From Megaustenia siamemsis (taxonomy: Eukaryota; Mollusca; Gastropoda; Stylommatophora; Ariophantidae), in contig JAVIAB010000124.1 of assembly GCA_032433765.1 (NCBI GenBank), forward strand, positions 74,635,746-74,699,745: a DNA stretch of 64,000 nt. Direction: 5' to 3'. How positions within the stretch are numbered: position 1 is the stretch's first letter; the number at the start of each line of letters is the position of its first letter. The notes beneath the pieces are model-generated. The model was not told the DNA's origin and made no database searches. It saw nothing but the letters and a program-made list of their open reading frames with translations. Of the stretch, positions 22,161-32,210 are shown piece after piece. A program made the translations under genes and the position numbers.

Positions 22161-22338
22161 TAGCATCAGTTAACTCTCTTTCTCAATTCTATTGACATAG
22201 ATTTGTTAAATAAGATATTTTTCATTTTGTGAAATGATCTCATATTAGTTGCATTTTTTCGAAGAATTTATAAAAGTGTGTTTTCATGAATGGACAAACA
22301 AACATTTATAAATCTCTTTAATTTTGTTTTGGAAACAG

Positions 22339-22516
22339 ATTTGTGGAGGAAGTCAAAGAGAAAACTTTCAGTGTCCAAGAACAGGTGGACATCAGAGACA
22401 GTCATTATGCAGAAGTAGATGGGGTGATTGTCAGGATGAAAGAGACTTTGTCAGCTTTTCAAAGGAACAGACTTGAACAGGTGGTGGATGCCTCAGATAG
22501 ACTCTCTCGAAGCAAG
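22339..22516 (+). CDS. Spectrin-repeat giant protein, exon 4 of window
   Basis: Acceptor 'gaaacag' and donor 'gtgagc'; 178 bp. With the 137-bp exon 3 it makes 315 bp, an exact number of codons, which strongly supports both junctions. Peptide: (R)FVEEVKEKTFSVQEQVDIRD ... ETLSAFQRNRLEQVVDASDR ... LSRSK. An amphipathic helix pattern continues the spectrin-type rod. Confidence 0.75.
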
Positions 22517-23345
22517 GTGAGCTATGAATTTTATATAAAAGTTATGCACCAAACCTGATAAATGAGTAGGTTTAAGCATAAAAACTAATCAATAACCAGA
22601 CATGAACATTTACAGAAGCTCTCAAGGAAAGGGAGGGGTGGGCGGGTGTAAGGCTATGAAATCTAGAAAGTAATGATATTAGAAGATGATACTTGTAAGA
22701 GTTACATTTATACAAGCCCAGTATATAATCAAAGATTAGTAACAGCTCCACATAGGGAAGAAAATAGTGGCATGAATAAGATGAGACTATGCCTCATTCT
22801 AAATGATTCTTTATGGCTGTTCATTTTTCAGCATCCACCACTGATGGATGATTGCTTGTAAAATCACCACACCAACAGATTTAAAAAATGTGTGCAGTTT
22901 TGTTTTATATTTAGAAACTTGTACCTGCTTATCATACTTTGATTAACCAGCTTCAAATCCACCATATACTCTGCTCGATCTCAATATCTGTTGGTATTAG
23001 ACAACTACATCAACTTCCTATTAACTTTAAGATACATGGGGTGCATCTTGCTGTTTAGCTTTTGGAACATGAGAAACTGAATGCAGAAGAAAAATAAAGG
23101 TGTTGATAACTAATGCTTTTATTGAAATTGTCAAATTCATTATCCTCAGTCTGCCTTTTGACTTTACTTTTTGTTTAAAGATTACAATGTCTATCTGTGA
23201 TTAATGTGTTTATGACACCATCGTAAAAATTAGTACCACTTAATTGTAATATAAGGAGCTCTAAAAATGTGCTTTCTTTAAACTTTTTGACACACAGCCA
23301 AGTTTTCACACTAAGAGACATGGGTAACTCAGATTTCCTTTCTCA
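22517..23345. other. Intron without recognisable elements
   Basis: AT-rich unique-looking sequence. I found no splice-bounded open segment, RNA gene or repeat here. Confidence 0.5.
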
Positions 23346-23349
23346 GGTT

Positions 23350-23635
23350 GATTTATGACCAGCATTTTCCATGCCATGACACCAAGCTATCTAGTATTTT
23401 CTCTCTTTGTCGCCGCGATCTCTCTTTCCTTTTATTTTGCCAGTTGTAACCAAGTATTCCAACTTTCCTCTTCTCATGATGTGCCCGAAAAATGTTGATT
23501 GCTTCTTTCTGATGTTTTTTAAGAGCTCCCTTTTTGTGTTGGCCTCTTTGAGAACTTCCTCATTGGTCTTTTTAGCTGTCCAGGGAACTTTCAACATTCT
23601 TCTGAGAAATCCCATCTCTGTGGCCTCTAATCATC
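23350..23635 (-). mobile_element. L-C LINE internal 3' fragment (C2), tail lost
   Basis: The reverse strand has an open 74-codon piece with 'GFLRRMLKVPWTAKKTNEEV' and 'STFFGHIMRRGKLEYLVTTG'. The terminal (GAT)n and the last ~60 bp seen in other C2 copies are missing. Confidence 0.8.
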
Positions 23636-23689
23636 TTTAATGACCCTCAATGCAACAAAAATAAAGAAGCTATGATAATATCAAAGAAA

Positions 23690-23860
23690 GGGGGGACTAG
23701 TTGGTCTTGAGGCAAGATGCCGGCCTCAAGACAGAGAGGTTGTGGGTTCAAATCCTGGCTACACAGGTTGGGATTTTTATTTATGATTCTCTCTGCGGCA
23801 ACCACCCCTGGTCTCAGCAGTGAGACCTGGCTTGAAACGTCAATTACTCATCAGAGAAAA
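23690..23860 (+). mobile_element. tRNA-headed SINE, family S4, forward copy
   Basis: tRNA-like head: A box 'actagttggtcttgaggca', B box 'gggttcaaatcctgg'. The body ('ctctctgcggcaaccacccc', 'gtctcagcagtgagacc', 'cttgaaacgtcaatta') matches the reverse copy at 27715-28050. Confidence 0.85.
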
Positions 23861-23864
23861 ATGG

Positions 23865-24292
23865 ATTGAGTTATTGAGTTATTTGTGGGTCATCATCATT
23901 GCACTCCGAACATGTCCATAGGTGCTCAGATCACCACCTCAGCAATTCCTGCAGTGTCCAGCGACTGACGACTCCAGTTCTATGTTGGTTGATAAGTCTT
24001 CTTATACGGCCACTAAGTTTCTCATTTCTGGCTGTGCCCATATTAACTCCCATTTCCATCATCCGAAGAAGTGATGTGGATCTGTGTTTGTCGAAGTCCT
24101 GTGCTCTTCCCACATCTTGGAGTGCATTGATGATGTCCACCCGATTCATTGGTTGCCCGTCCTCAACGACAGCACAGCTAGCCAACCTGTCAGCTGTCTG
24201 GTATCTTTTCTCTTTGCTTCTCTCTATCTCTTCTTCCCTCAATTTTCCCAGTTGTTACAATATATTCCAGCTGTTCCCTCCCATTATCATCA
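23865..24292 (-). mobile_element. Chimeric LINE-type 3' piece
   Basis: Reverse strand: the right part (about 24190-24290) matches L-C around the 'EYIVTTGKIEG...EKRYQ' codons. The rest (23931-24190) encodes an open but unfamiliar stretch ('LASCAVVEDGQPMNRVDIIN', 'GVNMGTARNEKLSGRIRRLI'). The terminus 'gttcggagtgcaatgatgat' recurs, diverged, at 19545-19580. It may be a LINE with a replaced 3' end. Confidence 0.5.
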
Positions 24293-24342
24293 TCATCATT
24301 GAGTGCCGTCTCTGCATCAAAAGTTGGCTACCATGAAGTGAA
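24293..24342 (-). mobile_element. L-D LINE 3' terminus
   Basis: Reversed (GAT)n followed by the L-D end (variant of 'gagtgtcgtctccgcaacga' and 'ttggctaccatg'). It appears to be the distal end of the L-D/Penelope composite that continues to 25430. Confidence 0.65.
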
Positions 24343-24349
24343 GAAGTAA

Positions 24350-25185
24350 AGGCATCAAGATGCACCTAGATGTGTAGAGATGCGAAACTGCTGTAAAGCT
24401 GATGATAATGGCAATTTTTTAAAAATTAAGAAAAAAAGAAGAAAAACGTGGTATGGTGACAACTTTACATGGTAATGGACAAAACAAAAGTTGACGTTTC
24501 GGCCAAGTAGGCCTTCAGCTGGAACAACAAAAAACAACACAAAAATATATATAATGATATGTAAACAAATCTAACTACATGGTGATAATATGCTAGATAC
24601 GCAAGAAAGGAAATAAAAAAAGGTCACTTCCCTGTGTTCCAGAGCGTGGTCAGCTTCTGAATGGACTAAAATGAGAAGGTGGGATGACCAACTATATATC
24701 TTACTGACCAGACAGTCAGGCGAGAAGACAGAATGGAAGGGTTCTAAAAATATGGGGAGGTGGGTACAAGATATGTATAAACTGTGCATATCTAACTCTG
24801 TGTGTGCACCTTGAACCGATATGTAAAAAAATATGTGTATATAACATTACATGCATACAAGCATAAATCCGTATATATTGCCACAAAGCACACAAAAGAA
24901 AACCCAAAGGTGCCCAAATGTGCCAATACATATGCAGATAAATATATATACATGTATAGGTTTGGTAGCGCATGGGGGTAAGAAATGTGTAGTAGATGTC
25001 CTATGTGTATGGGAGCGATATGTGAATGCCTTGGGGAGACAGCAAACCCAACTGGGCAATGAGGCGATTCTCAAGGGCGAACTGGCTGCGATTGCTGGAG
25101 TGACACGAGACAAAGCCAATGATTTGCATGTCAGGTTTGCCACTATGGCCAGGGGAGTTGAAATGGGTAGACAGGTGTGCTTAGT
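24350..25185 (-). mobile_element. Penelope-like element remnant
   Basis: The reverse strand at about 25180-25000 reads 'HLSTHFNSPGHSGKPDMQII ... ENRLIAQLGLLSPQGIHIS'. This fits the short conserved C-terminal block of Penelope-like retroelements (pattern H-F-N-x-P-G-H-S, then a helix ending in L-x-P-x-G-I), associated with their GIY-YIG endonuclease. A hammerhead-like motif lies ~480 bp downstream, as expected in their terminal repeats. No RT domain remains. It is flanked on both sides by L-D sequence in the same orientation. Confidence 0.55.
24488..24528 (-). ncRNA. Degenerate hammerhead-ribozyme-like motif
   Basis: The reverse strand reads cuga-a-ggcc-uacuu-ggcc-gaaac-guc. This has the 3' core GAAAC, a perfect 4-bp stem II (ggcc/ggcc) and a GUC cleavage triplet. 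The expected 5' core CUGAUGA is shortened to CUGAA, lacking U-G, so this copy should be inactive. Hammerhead motifs are known in Penelope-like elements, and the adjacent C-terminal block supports that reading. Confidence 0.5.
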
Positions 25186-25430
25186 AGTTCTCTTTTAATT
25201 TTTAGTTGTTTTAAAACTTCATCATTTGTTTTCTTTTCTTTTTATCCAATTCTACCTATTCTTCTATAAATCCACATTTCAAATGCTTCAATTTTCTGTT
25301 CTGTTTTCTTGTCTAATGTCCATGTTTCTGCACCATACAGGAATATTGAGAAGATATAATATTTTGCTATTCTTAGTTTTAGCCCTGGTGTTATTTGTTT
25401 TGATGTTAGTATACTTTAATTAGTTATATG
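25186..25430 (-). mobile_element. L-D LINE C-terminal fragment
   Basis: Reverse strand matches 45970-46204 ('aagctaaaactaagaatagc', 'gaaatgtggatttatagaag', 'aaaacaaatgatgaagtttt'). It joins the Penelope-like piece at exactly the same point ('ctactaa|gcacacctg') as the 46-kb copy. Confidence 0.8.
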
Positions 25431-25454
25431 TTAGTATACTCCCTTATAATTACA

Positions 25455-25690
25455 TTGCCAAAAAATGATGATTGTTTCTTTCTAATATTGGAAATTAGTT
25501 CTCTTTTGCTTTGGCCTCTTTCAGAACGTTTTCATTGCTCTTCTTAGCTGTCCATAATATTCTCAACATTCATCTGTAAAACCACATTTCTACAGCCTCC
25601 AGTGATTTTCTTGTCTGTTGACTTATTGTACATGATTCACATCCATATGTTAAGACAGGCTCTACATAACATTTAATGATGTATAATCAT
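25455..25690 (-). mobile_element. L-C LINE internal fragment (subtype C1)
   Basis: Reverse strand matches the L-C C-terminal region ('catcatttttt' next to 'ggcca', 'accacatttctacagcctcc' on +). Both the 3' tail and the RT are absent. Confidence 0.75.
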
Positions 25691-25904
25691 GGATTACAAT
25701 ATCTTCATAAAAATGATGACAAAATACAATTTTTTTGGAACTTGACAGTTTTCTGTGGGCAAACATTTCCCCCCTCCCTATACCTTCCTAATTATTACTT
25801 CCAGTGACCCCTGAGTGTTGGAATTGTTTCCTTTCATGCTGGATCAGACACCAATGTGCATTTCATAAAAAGTATGAATCTAGTAAACAAAATAAATTCT
25901 TTTT

Positions 25905-26098
25905 TTTTCTTGTGATGGCAGAGATCTCTATGGCTATTCTCCATGTTTCACAGCCATAGTTTAGGACTGATTTAATATTGGATTAAAAATTGTTATTATT
26001 TCTTTGGAATTCCATGTGTCCTAGTGCAAGGAAGGCTCCTCTTGCTTTTTGTATCCTTATTTTGGTATCATTCTCTGTTCCTCCTTGTTTGTCTATAT
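25905..26098 (-). mobile_element. L-E LINE internal fragment
   Basis: + strand text ('ctccatgtttcacagccata', 'ctcctcttgctttttgtatc', 'ttctgttcctccttgtttgt') parallels 40050-40245 of the full-length L-E. It is cut at 26098 by an L-A copy. The interval 25690-25905 shows nothing specific. Confidence 0.7.
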
Positions 26099-26375
26099 TC
26101 TATCTATCCATTGACCTTTCGAGCCGTAGCCGGCCCATAGGGCGTAGACCAAGATACTCCTTCTCTTATCTAAATTTTTATTCTAACAGTTTTCAATTCT
26201 TTTAAAGATATTTTATCAAATCTCACCATTTGTCTCTGTTCTGTGAAAAAAAGCTCTATCTCATTGAGGGAGCCGATTCCTGCTGCTCTTGCCTCTCTCA
26301 TCAATGTTCTTCTCAGTGTCTCTCTGGGTCTTCCTCTTTTCCTCTTACCTGTTGTTTCTCACATGAGGGCTTGCA
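26099..26375 (-). mobile_element. L-A LINE 3' end
   Basis: Reversed (GATA)n stub, 'gacctttcgagccgtagccg', and the final C-terminal codons. 5'-truncated within the 'RRD/KRGRP' region. Confidence 0.85.
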
Positions 26376-26379
26376 TTGT

Positions 26380-27700
26380 TATATAATATTTACTGTACAT
26401 AAAAAAATGTTATTTGTTTGTGCTAGCATCACCAAATTTGCCATTGTAAACAAGAGAAATGGCAGTCATATTATGATTCTAGGATTTTATTTTACTGCTT
26501 TAATACATATCACAACATCTATTACTATTTTTTTTACACAAGAAATGTAATCAGTGGACTACTGAACAAATTTTAAATAAATGTGGTGGGTTGATTTTTT
26601 TTTCTCCTGATACCGTGGTCCCAATTATGGATGGTGGCATGGTAATAACTCCCTGATTAGAAGAATCTTATGTTCTATAAAAAATGGCTCTGTGATGTAT
26701 CACAACACTAGAGTTCAAATCTGCCAGGTTTCATGGTAATCAAAGTTGAGATTACTCTATGAAATTCTTGTTGAAGTGACAACACAAAGAGAGTACGTTT
26801 CATCTTGGACATCAGTCTTGGTATTCTAGGTTAGAACTAATGATCAGAAGACTAAGAAAACAATGGGTGCACACATTTTGGTAAGGAATGGAGATTTACT
26901 CAAAGAGAAAATGAAGGTACTAAACAAATGTTGGAAATGCCTTTGATACATTAATTTAAATATTTAAAATACTATTATTTATTAAAGATGGACATCTTTC
27001 ACATCATCAAACTCATGCCAATTTCAGCTATGCATCATCAACAGCTAAGCAATACAAAAAGGACAAACTTAAAACATTTAGTTTTTTTACTATTTTAAAT
27101 TTAAAATCATAATGGAGGAAAATGGAGTTGCAAAAATAAAGAAGTAATTGGCAATATATTTGAAAGAAAAAAAAACAAATAACTTGTCAGAGTGTATCAT
27201 CCTGACAAGAGAGATGTTATTTCCAGGAAACTTGCTGTGAAGATGACACAAAAATTATGTTGGTACCTGTTCAATATCTAGGGCAAAGTACTTCTTTGGT
27301 TTCTATTGTATAGTAAAGCTGGTTATTTGTTTATTTCTGAGATAAATGATTAACATAGTCTACTTATCTTTCATTATTAGTGCTTAATGTATTGAATATA
27401 TATATATATATATATATTATTATTATTTGTGTGCATATAATTTAATCTACATGTTTAAAAAAACAAACATATTACAACCAATGATGTATTTAAATTTTAA
27501 AATAAATTGTACAAAATGATTTCATTTGACAGTTCTGTCTCTCTGTTTGTCCACCTGCCTTGTCTGTCTTCTAATGTTATGAGGCTGAGTTATTACCTCA
27601 TAGATACAAGATGGTGAAGTGGCAAGTTGCAGTGGCTTTCTTGAATTTTAGGTTTTGCTGTGGAAAATCAGAACCTGTCCTGCCTAGAGGTACTGCAATA
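26380..27700. other. AT-rich intron, no gene seen
   Basis: Contains a (TA)n microsatellite at 27397-27419. No splice-bounded coding segment or recognised repeat otherwise. Confidence 0.5.
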
Positions 27701-27714
27701 CTAAAAATTTTATT

Positions 27715-28050
27715 TCAGTAGACCCCGTTTCGATTCAAAGTGCGTTTGCCAGCTTTTACCTCTGATGAACTCCCTAGAGACTAGGAACTGAATTTTGCAT
27801 GTTAATCCGTTTTTCCCTGGCAGCCGTGTGCACAGGGGTCCCTCACCACACAGGCAGATAACTCCGTCTTCCTCACATTTTTTCCGTCCATGAGTAATTG
27901 ACGTTTCAAGCTGGGTCTCGCTGCTGAGACCAGGGATGGCTGCCACAGAGAGAAATCATAAATAAAAATTCCAACTGATGCAGCCGGGATTTGAACCCAC
28001 AACCTCTCTGTCTTGAGGCTGGCGTCTTGCCTCAAGACCAACCAGTCCAT
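27715..28050 (-). mobile_element. tRNA-headed SINE S4 with S3-type tail, reverse copy
   Basis: Head near 28050: A box 'ggttggtcttgaggcaag', B box 'gggttcaaatcccgg' (reverse strand). The body matches S4 at 23690-23860 to about 27890. Below that ('gcagataactccg', 'ggaactgaattttgcatgtt', 'tttacctctgatgaactccc' on +) it matches the body of SINE S3 at 8095-8215. This is a different tRNA head on a shared core. Confidence 0.8.
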
Positions 28051-28353
28051 GTCCTAAGTGTGTAAGGATATCTGCAGGTGTTTCTGAGTTTCGTTGTTGT
28101 TCCTTAAAGGTATTCCATTTTATCAGGTCTTTGAAGAAATAGAGTTACTCTGCTATAAGTGAGCTTTGGACAGTCAAACAGGTGATGCTTTATTGTTTCA
28201 TGTGGGTGTTTGCAGAGCAAATATGCTGGAGTATGGTTTTGTTGTAGTGGAAAACTTGAGAATGTATCAAATGTAATGTATTATGTATTAACAGTCTTTG
28301 TTCTATTTATGAGGTGCGCTTTTTTATGTATTAACAGTCTTTGTTCTATTTAT

Positions 28354-28581
28354 GAGGTGCGCATGGCTGTGTGGCTAAAACCACTGTTCCGCTGGCTGAA
28401 AAACTGACGTACGGTGTTCGAAGCCCACGGTAGACAGAAAGGATTTTTTCTATCGGGGGTAAAATAAAAATCCTGAGTCGCACACGTGGTGGCGACTGCT
28501 TGACCAGGTGGCCTTTATCCCTCTGGTTTTATCGTTGCCCCCCGACATACACCAGCAATGGTACTATGTGTCGTAAAGATA
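28354..28581 (+). mobile_element. tRNA-headed SINE, family S5, with TSD
   Basis: Head 'gaggtgcgcatggctgtgtg' with a weak A box, and B box-like 'ggtgttcgaagcccacgg'. TSD gttctatttat at 28343-28353 and 28582-28592. The left flank (about 37 bp including the first bases of the SINE) is tandemly duplicated at 28279-28322, so a duplication followed the insertion. Confidence 0.8.
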
Positions 28582-28677
28582 GTTCTATTTATTTCATTTT
28601 TTTTAAAGACTTAAAAGTCTGACCCAAAACCTACATTTGGACGGTGCCAATTTTTGAGGATTATTCTGTACATAACA

Positions 28678-29216
28678 TCATCATCATCATCAAGTACCGG
28701 GCCTACTGCCGTAGGTGATCATGTCTCTCCACAACTTTCGATCTCGGCAGCTATTTATCATTTCTGTTGTTGACCCTCTGCCAAGCCATTCTCTTAAGCT
28801 GTCTGTTATTCTTTCTCTTTGCTTCTCTCTATCTCTTCGTCCCTCAATTTTTCCAGTTGTTACAATATATTCCAGTTGTTCTCTTCTCATTACATGGCCA
28901 AAAAATGATGATTGTCTCTTCCTAATATTGGAAATTAGCTCTCTTTTTGCTTTGACCTCTCTCAGAACATCTTCATTACTTTTCTTAGCTGTGCATGGTA
29001 CTTTCAACATCCTTCTGTAAAACCACATTTCTACAGACTCCAGTGATTTTCTTGTCTGTTGTCCTATTTTCCATGATTCGCATCCATATGTTAAGACTGG
29101 CTCTACATAACATTTAAGAACTCTTTTTCTTGTTTCTATTGTCAAAAATGGATTGCATAGTATCTTCCTCATTTTTTTGAAAGCTGCTTTTGCCTGAGCT
29201 ATTCTGTATCTCACCT
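28678..29216 (-). mobile_element. L-C LINE (C1) 5'-truncated insertion with TSD
   Basis: Flanked by ctgtacataaca at 28666-28677 and 29217-29228. The (atc)n at the left edge is the reversed tail. The reverse frame is open across the insert (the 28690-29385 ORF starts in flanking sequence) and encodes 'CYVEPVLTYGCESWKIGQQT', 'EMWFYRRMLKVPCTAKKSNE' and a 'SRPGT' end. No RT catalytic domain. Confidence 0.9.
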
Positions 29217-29331
29217 CTGTACATAACAGTTGCACTATTTTATTTATGACATCTGGCATTTTCATTTTGTTTGGCCATGTATATACATTTAAATCTTTAG
29301 GAATGGCTGTACCTTTTCTTTTGTTTACAAT

Positions 29332-29715
29332 CATCATCATCATCATGTACCCTGCCGGTTGGCGTAGGCGATCATGTCCCTCCACAATCTTCTATCTACA
29401 GTGCATCGTATCAGTTCTGTTGTTGACTGTTTTCCATGCCATGACACCAAGCTATCCAGTATTTTCTCTCTTTGTCGTCCGCGATCTCTCTTTTCTTTTA
29501 TTTTGCCAGTTGTAACCAAGTATTCCAACTTTCCTCTTCTCATGATGTGCCCGAAAAATGTTGATTGCTTCTTTCTGATGTTTTTTAAGAGCTCCCTTTT
29601 TGTGTTGGCCTCTTTGAGAACTTCCTCATTGGTCTTTTTATCTGTCCAGGGAACTTTAAAAATTCTTCTGAGAAATCCCATCTCTGTGGCCTCTAACCGT
29701 CTTTTCATTTGTTTG
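29332..29715 (-). mobile_element. L-C LINE (C2) 5'-truncated insertion with TSD
   Basis: Flanked by tttgtttacaat at 29320-29331 and 29716-29727. Reverse ORF 29343-29708 encodes 'GFLRRIFKVPWTDKKTNEEV', 'GKLEYLVTTGKI' and an 'ANRQGT' end. C1 and C2 are clearly distinct subfamilies, and two have landed 115 bp apart here. Confidence 0.9.
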
Positions 29716-30020
29716 TTTGTTTACAATAGTATAGTATAATTGTATAAGAAAAATAACATGCAAAATGTGCTCTGTAATGAGTAAAATAAAAAAAACCAAA
29801 ATTGAAATAAATTTTCCACTTCAAACTGTATTAATATAATTCCTACACAAAATTTACATGAAACTCTACCTTCTTTTCAAATTAGATCCACATTACACAT
29901 TGTGCATGATTTCCATTCATGTTGTAACACAAATAACATGTTTATTACTAAAAATGTAATGTGATATGTAAATAAGAATGAAAACAAAAATGTTATTTAC
30001 TTACCACTATATTGAAATAG

Positions 30021-30290
30021 TTCCTGTGCGTTACTGGGGCCTCATTATGAGGGAGGTAAAGAATAGTGACACTGTGACCTTCCAGGCATGTCGTAAGAGG
30101 TGACTAAGGATGTTGATCGATGGCTTGACGAGCTGTCATTGTAAAAAGTATTGTTATGAAAACAGCGCCATATATTTTAGAGCAGTGATCTCTGCAATAT
30201 GTGCCATTTTGGCACGCAAGGTTTCTGTTTTTGAGATTGTGGTTCTGCCCTATGTGCCGTCTTCGGCTCGAAAGGACAATAGATAGATAG
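30021..30290 (+). mobile_element. SINE-G (LINE-termini SINE), forward copy with TSD
   Basis: TSD atattgaaatag at 30009-30020 and 30291-30302. The 270-bp element starts 'ttcctgtgcgttactggggc', contains 'gtaaagaatagtg' and 'taagaggtgactaagga', and ends 'tatgtgccgtcttcggctcg' plus (GATA)n. No tRNA-type A or B box was found. The 5' part matches the 5' end of L-E and the 3' part matches the L-B/L-A terminus. Other copies: 41330-41600 (reverse) and 44635-44905. Confidence 0.9.
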
Positions 30291-30717
30291 ATATTGAAAT
30301 AGATGTTGAAATAGACAATGATAAAACCACTTTCTTTACTAAATTACTTTTTATTTACAGTACAGTTATTATTTACCGATATTTTCACGATATATGTGTA
30401 TTTAATTCTATTTTAAATACAAATAATATATTAAAAATTATTCACAATAGAAAAACTCAGCATGTTTCCTGGTCTAGCTAGTCAGCTGACTATAGAGTGC
30501 ATTTAAAAGGTGAATTTGAATATGTATGACTGTTTTTAATAGAACAAACCTAATGGTTGTTGAAAAACCATTTAACCTTTAAGCCTGAAACCATATGGTT
30601 TCTCAGAGGTTCTGTAAGGTTTAATTATATTCTTAAATGTAGTGGTAATTTTATTTTATATAGATTTTATCTAAGTTTGTGTAATATGAAAAATATTTTT
30701 ATTATTTGTTTATTTAG

Positions 30718-31005
30718 TTGTATGAGCAGGAGATGTCTTTTCAATGGAAACAAGCAAAGATACTGGAGACTTCTCCTAAATCTACATATTCGACATTGGG
30801 GATGGAAAAACTTTCAGAGCTGCATGCCATTGAATGTGAGGTTTTGACAATTTTAAAAGATAAGGAGCATGAGCTTCAACATATACAGGAAGACAGAGAA
30901 AAATACAAAGCAGTACTGAATTCTGTAATTTCATGGCTACAGAGTACAGACATGCAGCTACAAAATAAGATTTTGAGTATTCCAGAAGCATTTGAGAGTC
31001 ACAAG
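30718..31005 (+). CDS. Spectrin-repeat giant protein, exon 5 of window
   Basis: Acceptor 'tatttag' with a T-rich tract and donor 'gtgaga'; 288 bp, phase 0 to 0, 96 codons. It begins LYEQEMSFQWKQAKILETSP and includes 'DREKYKAVLNSVISWLQSTD' and 'NKILSIPEAFESHK'. The 'S-W-L-x-x-x-x' near the end is the typical helix-A start of the next spectrin repeat, so this exon spans a repeat boundary. Confidence 0.75.
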
Positions 31006-31463
31006 GTGAGAATTATACAACTTTGTTTTGATGTTTGTTGTCTTTTATAAATTATTCACACCCAGCCTTAAATTCATGTCAGAAATTTTTGCTTGGGAAG
31101 AAGATGGCACTTTTATTTTGCTGACATTACATATGTGCAAATCATTAACAAAATATTGGCAGTAACACTATAGACATCTTGTTGTGATGGGGTTCACTCT
31201 TTCTTTATTTTGCGTCTCACTACAAAAATCCAGTTATTTAACAAGTGATGTGTAAGGAAACTAGTTTTATGCTAGAATGAGACAACATAAATTATATATT
31301 TTTAATTGTTATCAAAATGTTTTCTTTTTTAATCTGTCAGTTAAATGTTTATCTCTGAAACATAATATCTTATATGTATATATATTTCTATATTATACCA
31401 CCTTATCTTCCCTTACATGTATTTTCTAATTGCTTGACTTGATAAACTATGTTTCATTTTCAG

Positions 31464-31616
31464 AGTTTATTGTTAACATTTGAGGAATTCAAGATTAATC
31501 TCAACCATATTCGAACTAAGGGAGAGGACATAATAAAACACAATCAGGATCCTGAAGAGAAGGAATCAGTTCTCAAGATAATCTCAGATGTCAACAAACA
31601 GTGGCTATCAGTTCAA
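31464..31616 (+). CDS. Spectrin-repeat giant protein, exon 6 of window
   Basis: Acceptor 'attttcag' and donor 'gtcagt'; 153 bp, phase 0 to 0, 51 codons. It begins SLLLTFEEFKINLNHIRTKG and ends SDVNKQWLSVQ. The 'D-V-N-K-Q-W' element is a classic spectrin-repeat motif (V-N-x-x-W). Only 458 bp separate it from exon 5, the shortest intron visible. Confidence 0.8.
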
Positions 31617-31969
31617 GTCAGTGTCAGTTGCTTGAAGTGTTCAATGTTAGATGTTTTCTTCGCCTTTCGTCTGCTGATTGTTTTACATTTTTTAACTCTA
31701 GATTACAAAACTGTAGTAAAAATTACAGCATCAAAACACAAATTCTTCAAAATTTGACACATAGCCATGGTCATTCATTACCCCCTCTGTGTACCTTCCT
31801 AATTACTACTTCCAGTGACCCCTAAATGTTGGATTTGTTTCTATTGATGTGGGATTTTTTTTTTTTCATTTTGTGAAATATGATCATATAATGCAAAAAA
31901 AAAAAAATTTGCCAATTTTCAAGAAATTGATTATTTTCCGTTTTCTTTTTTTCTGTGACCAGGGAAATT

Positions 31970-32210
31970 TTCTCGGCCATTGGCCGAGGTAGCCGAACAT
32001 ACTGACGAACTTACAGCGAGTGTACCGATAGACATTGTAACATATCCAGTCCATGCTATCAAACTTCATGTCATATATCAACCTGTGCCAGGAAAATTGA
32101 GTCCCCATGTCTCTCCTAGTGGAAACATACAAATGTGTATCAAAAGTTCAAAGAAAATACTATTTTTAGAGCTCCTGATGTTACATTTAAGTGGTAGTAA
32201 TTTTTAGTAT
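31970..32210. other. Intron with a short perfect palindrome
   Basis: 'ctcggccattggccgag' (about 31971-31987) is a 17-bp perfect palindrome. The open frame 31980-32207 around it has no splice sites in phase and no recognisable content. From 32210 to 33715 I see nothing else. Confidence 0.4.

Noticed and set aside
23830..23850. Hammerhead ribozyme in SINE S4 (contains gaaacgtc after a stem)
   Set aside because: The stem ggtctc/gagacc is present, but there is no CUGAUGA-type core before it and the spacing to gaaac is wrong.
24851..25198. Forward ORF of 115 codons near 25 kb
   Set aside because: The opposite strand carries the recognisable Penelope-type block, and the forward frame has no family resemblance.
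31980..32207. 75-codon ORF as an extra spectrin-gene exon
   Set aside because: No acceptor in phase, no heptad pattern, and it starts inside a palindrome; exons 6 and 7 already join in phase without it.
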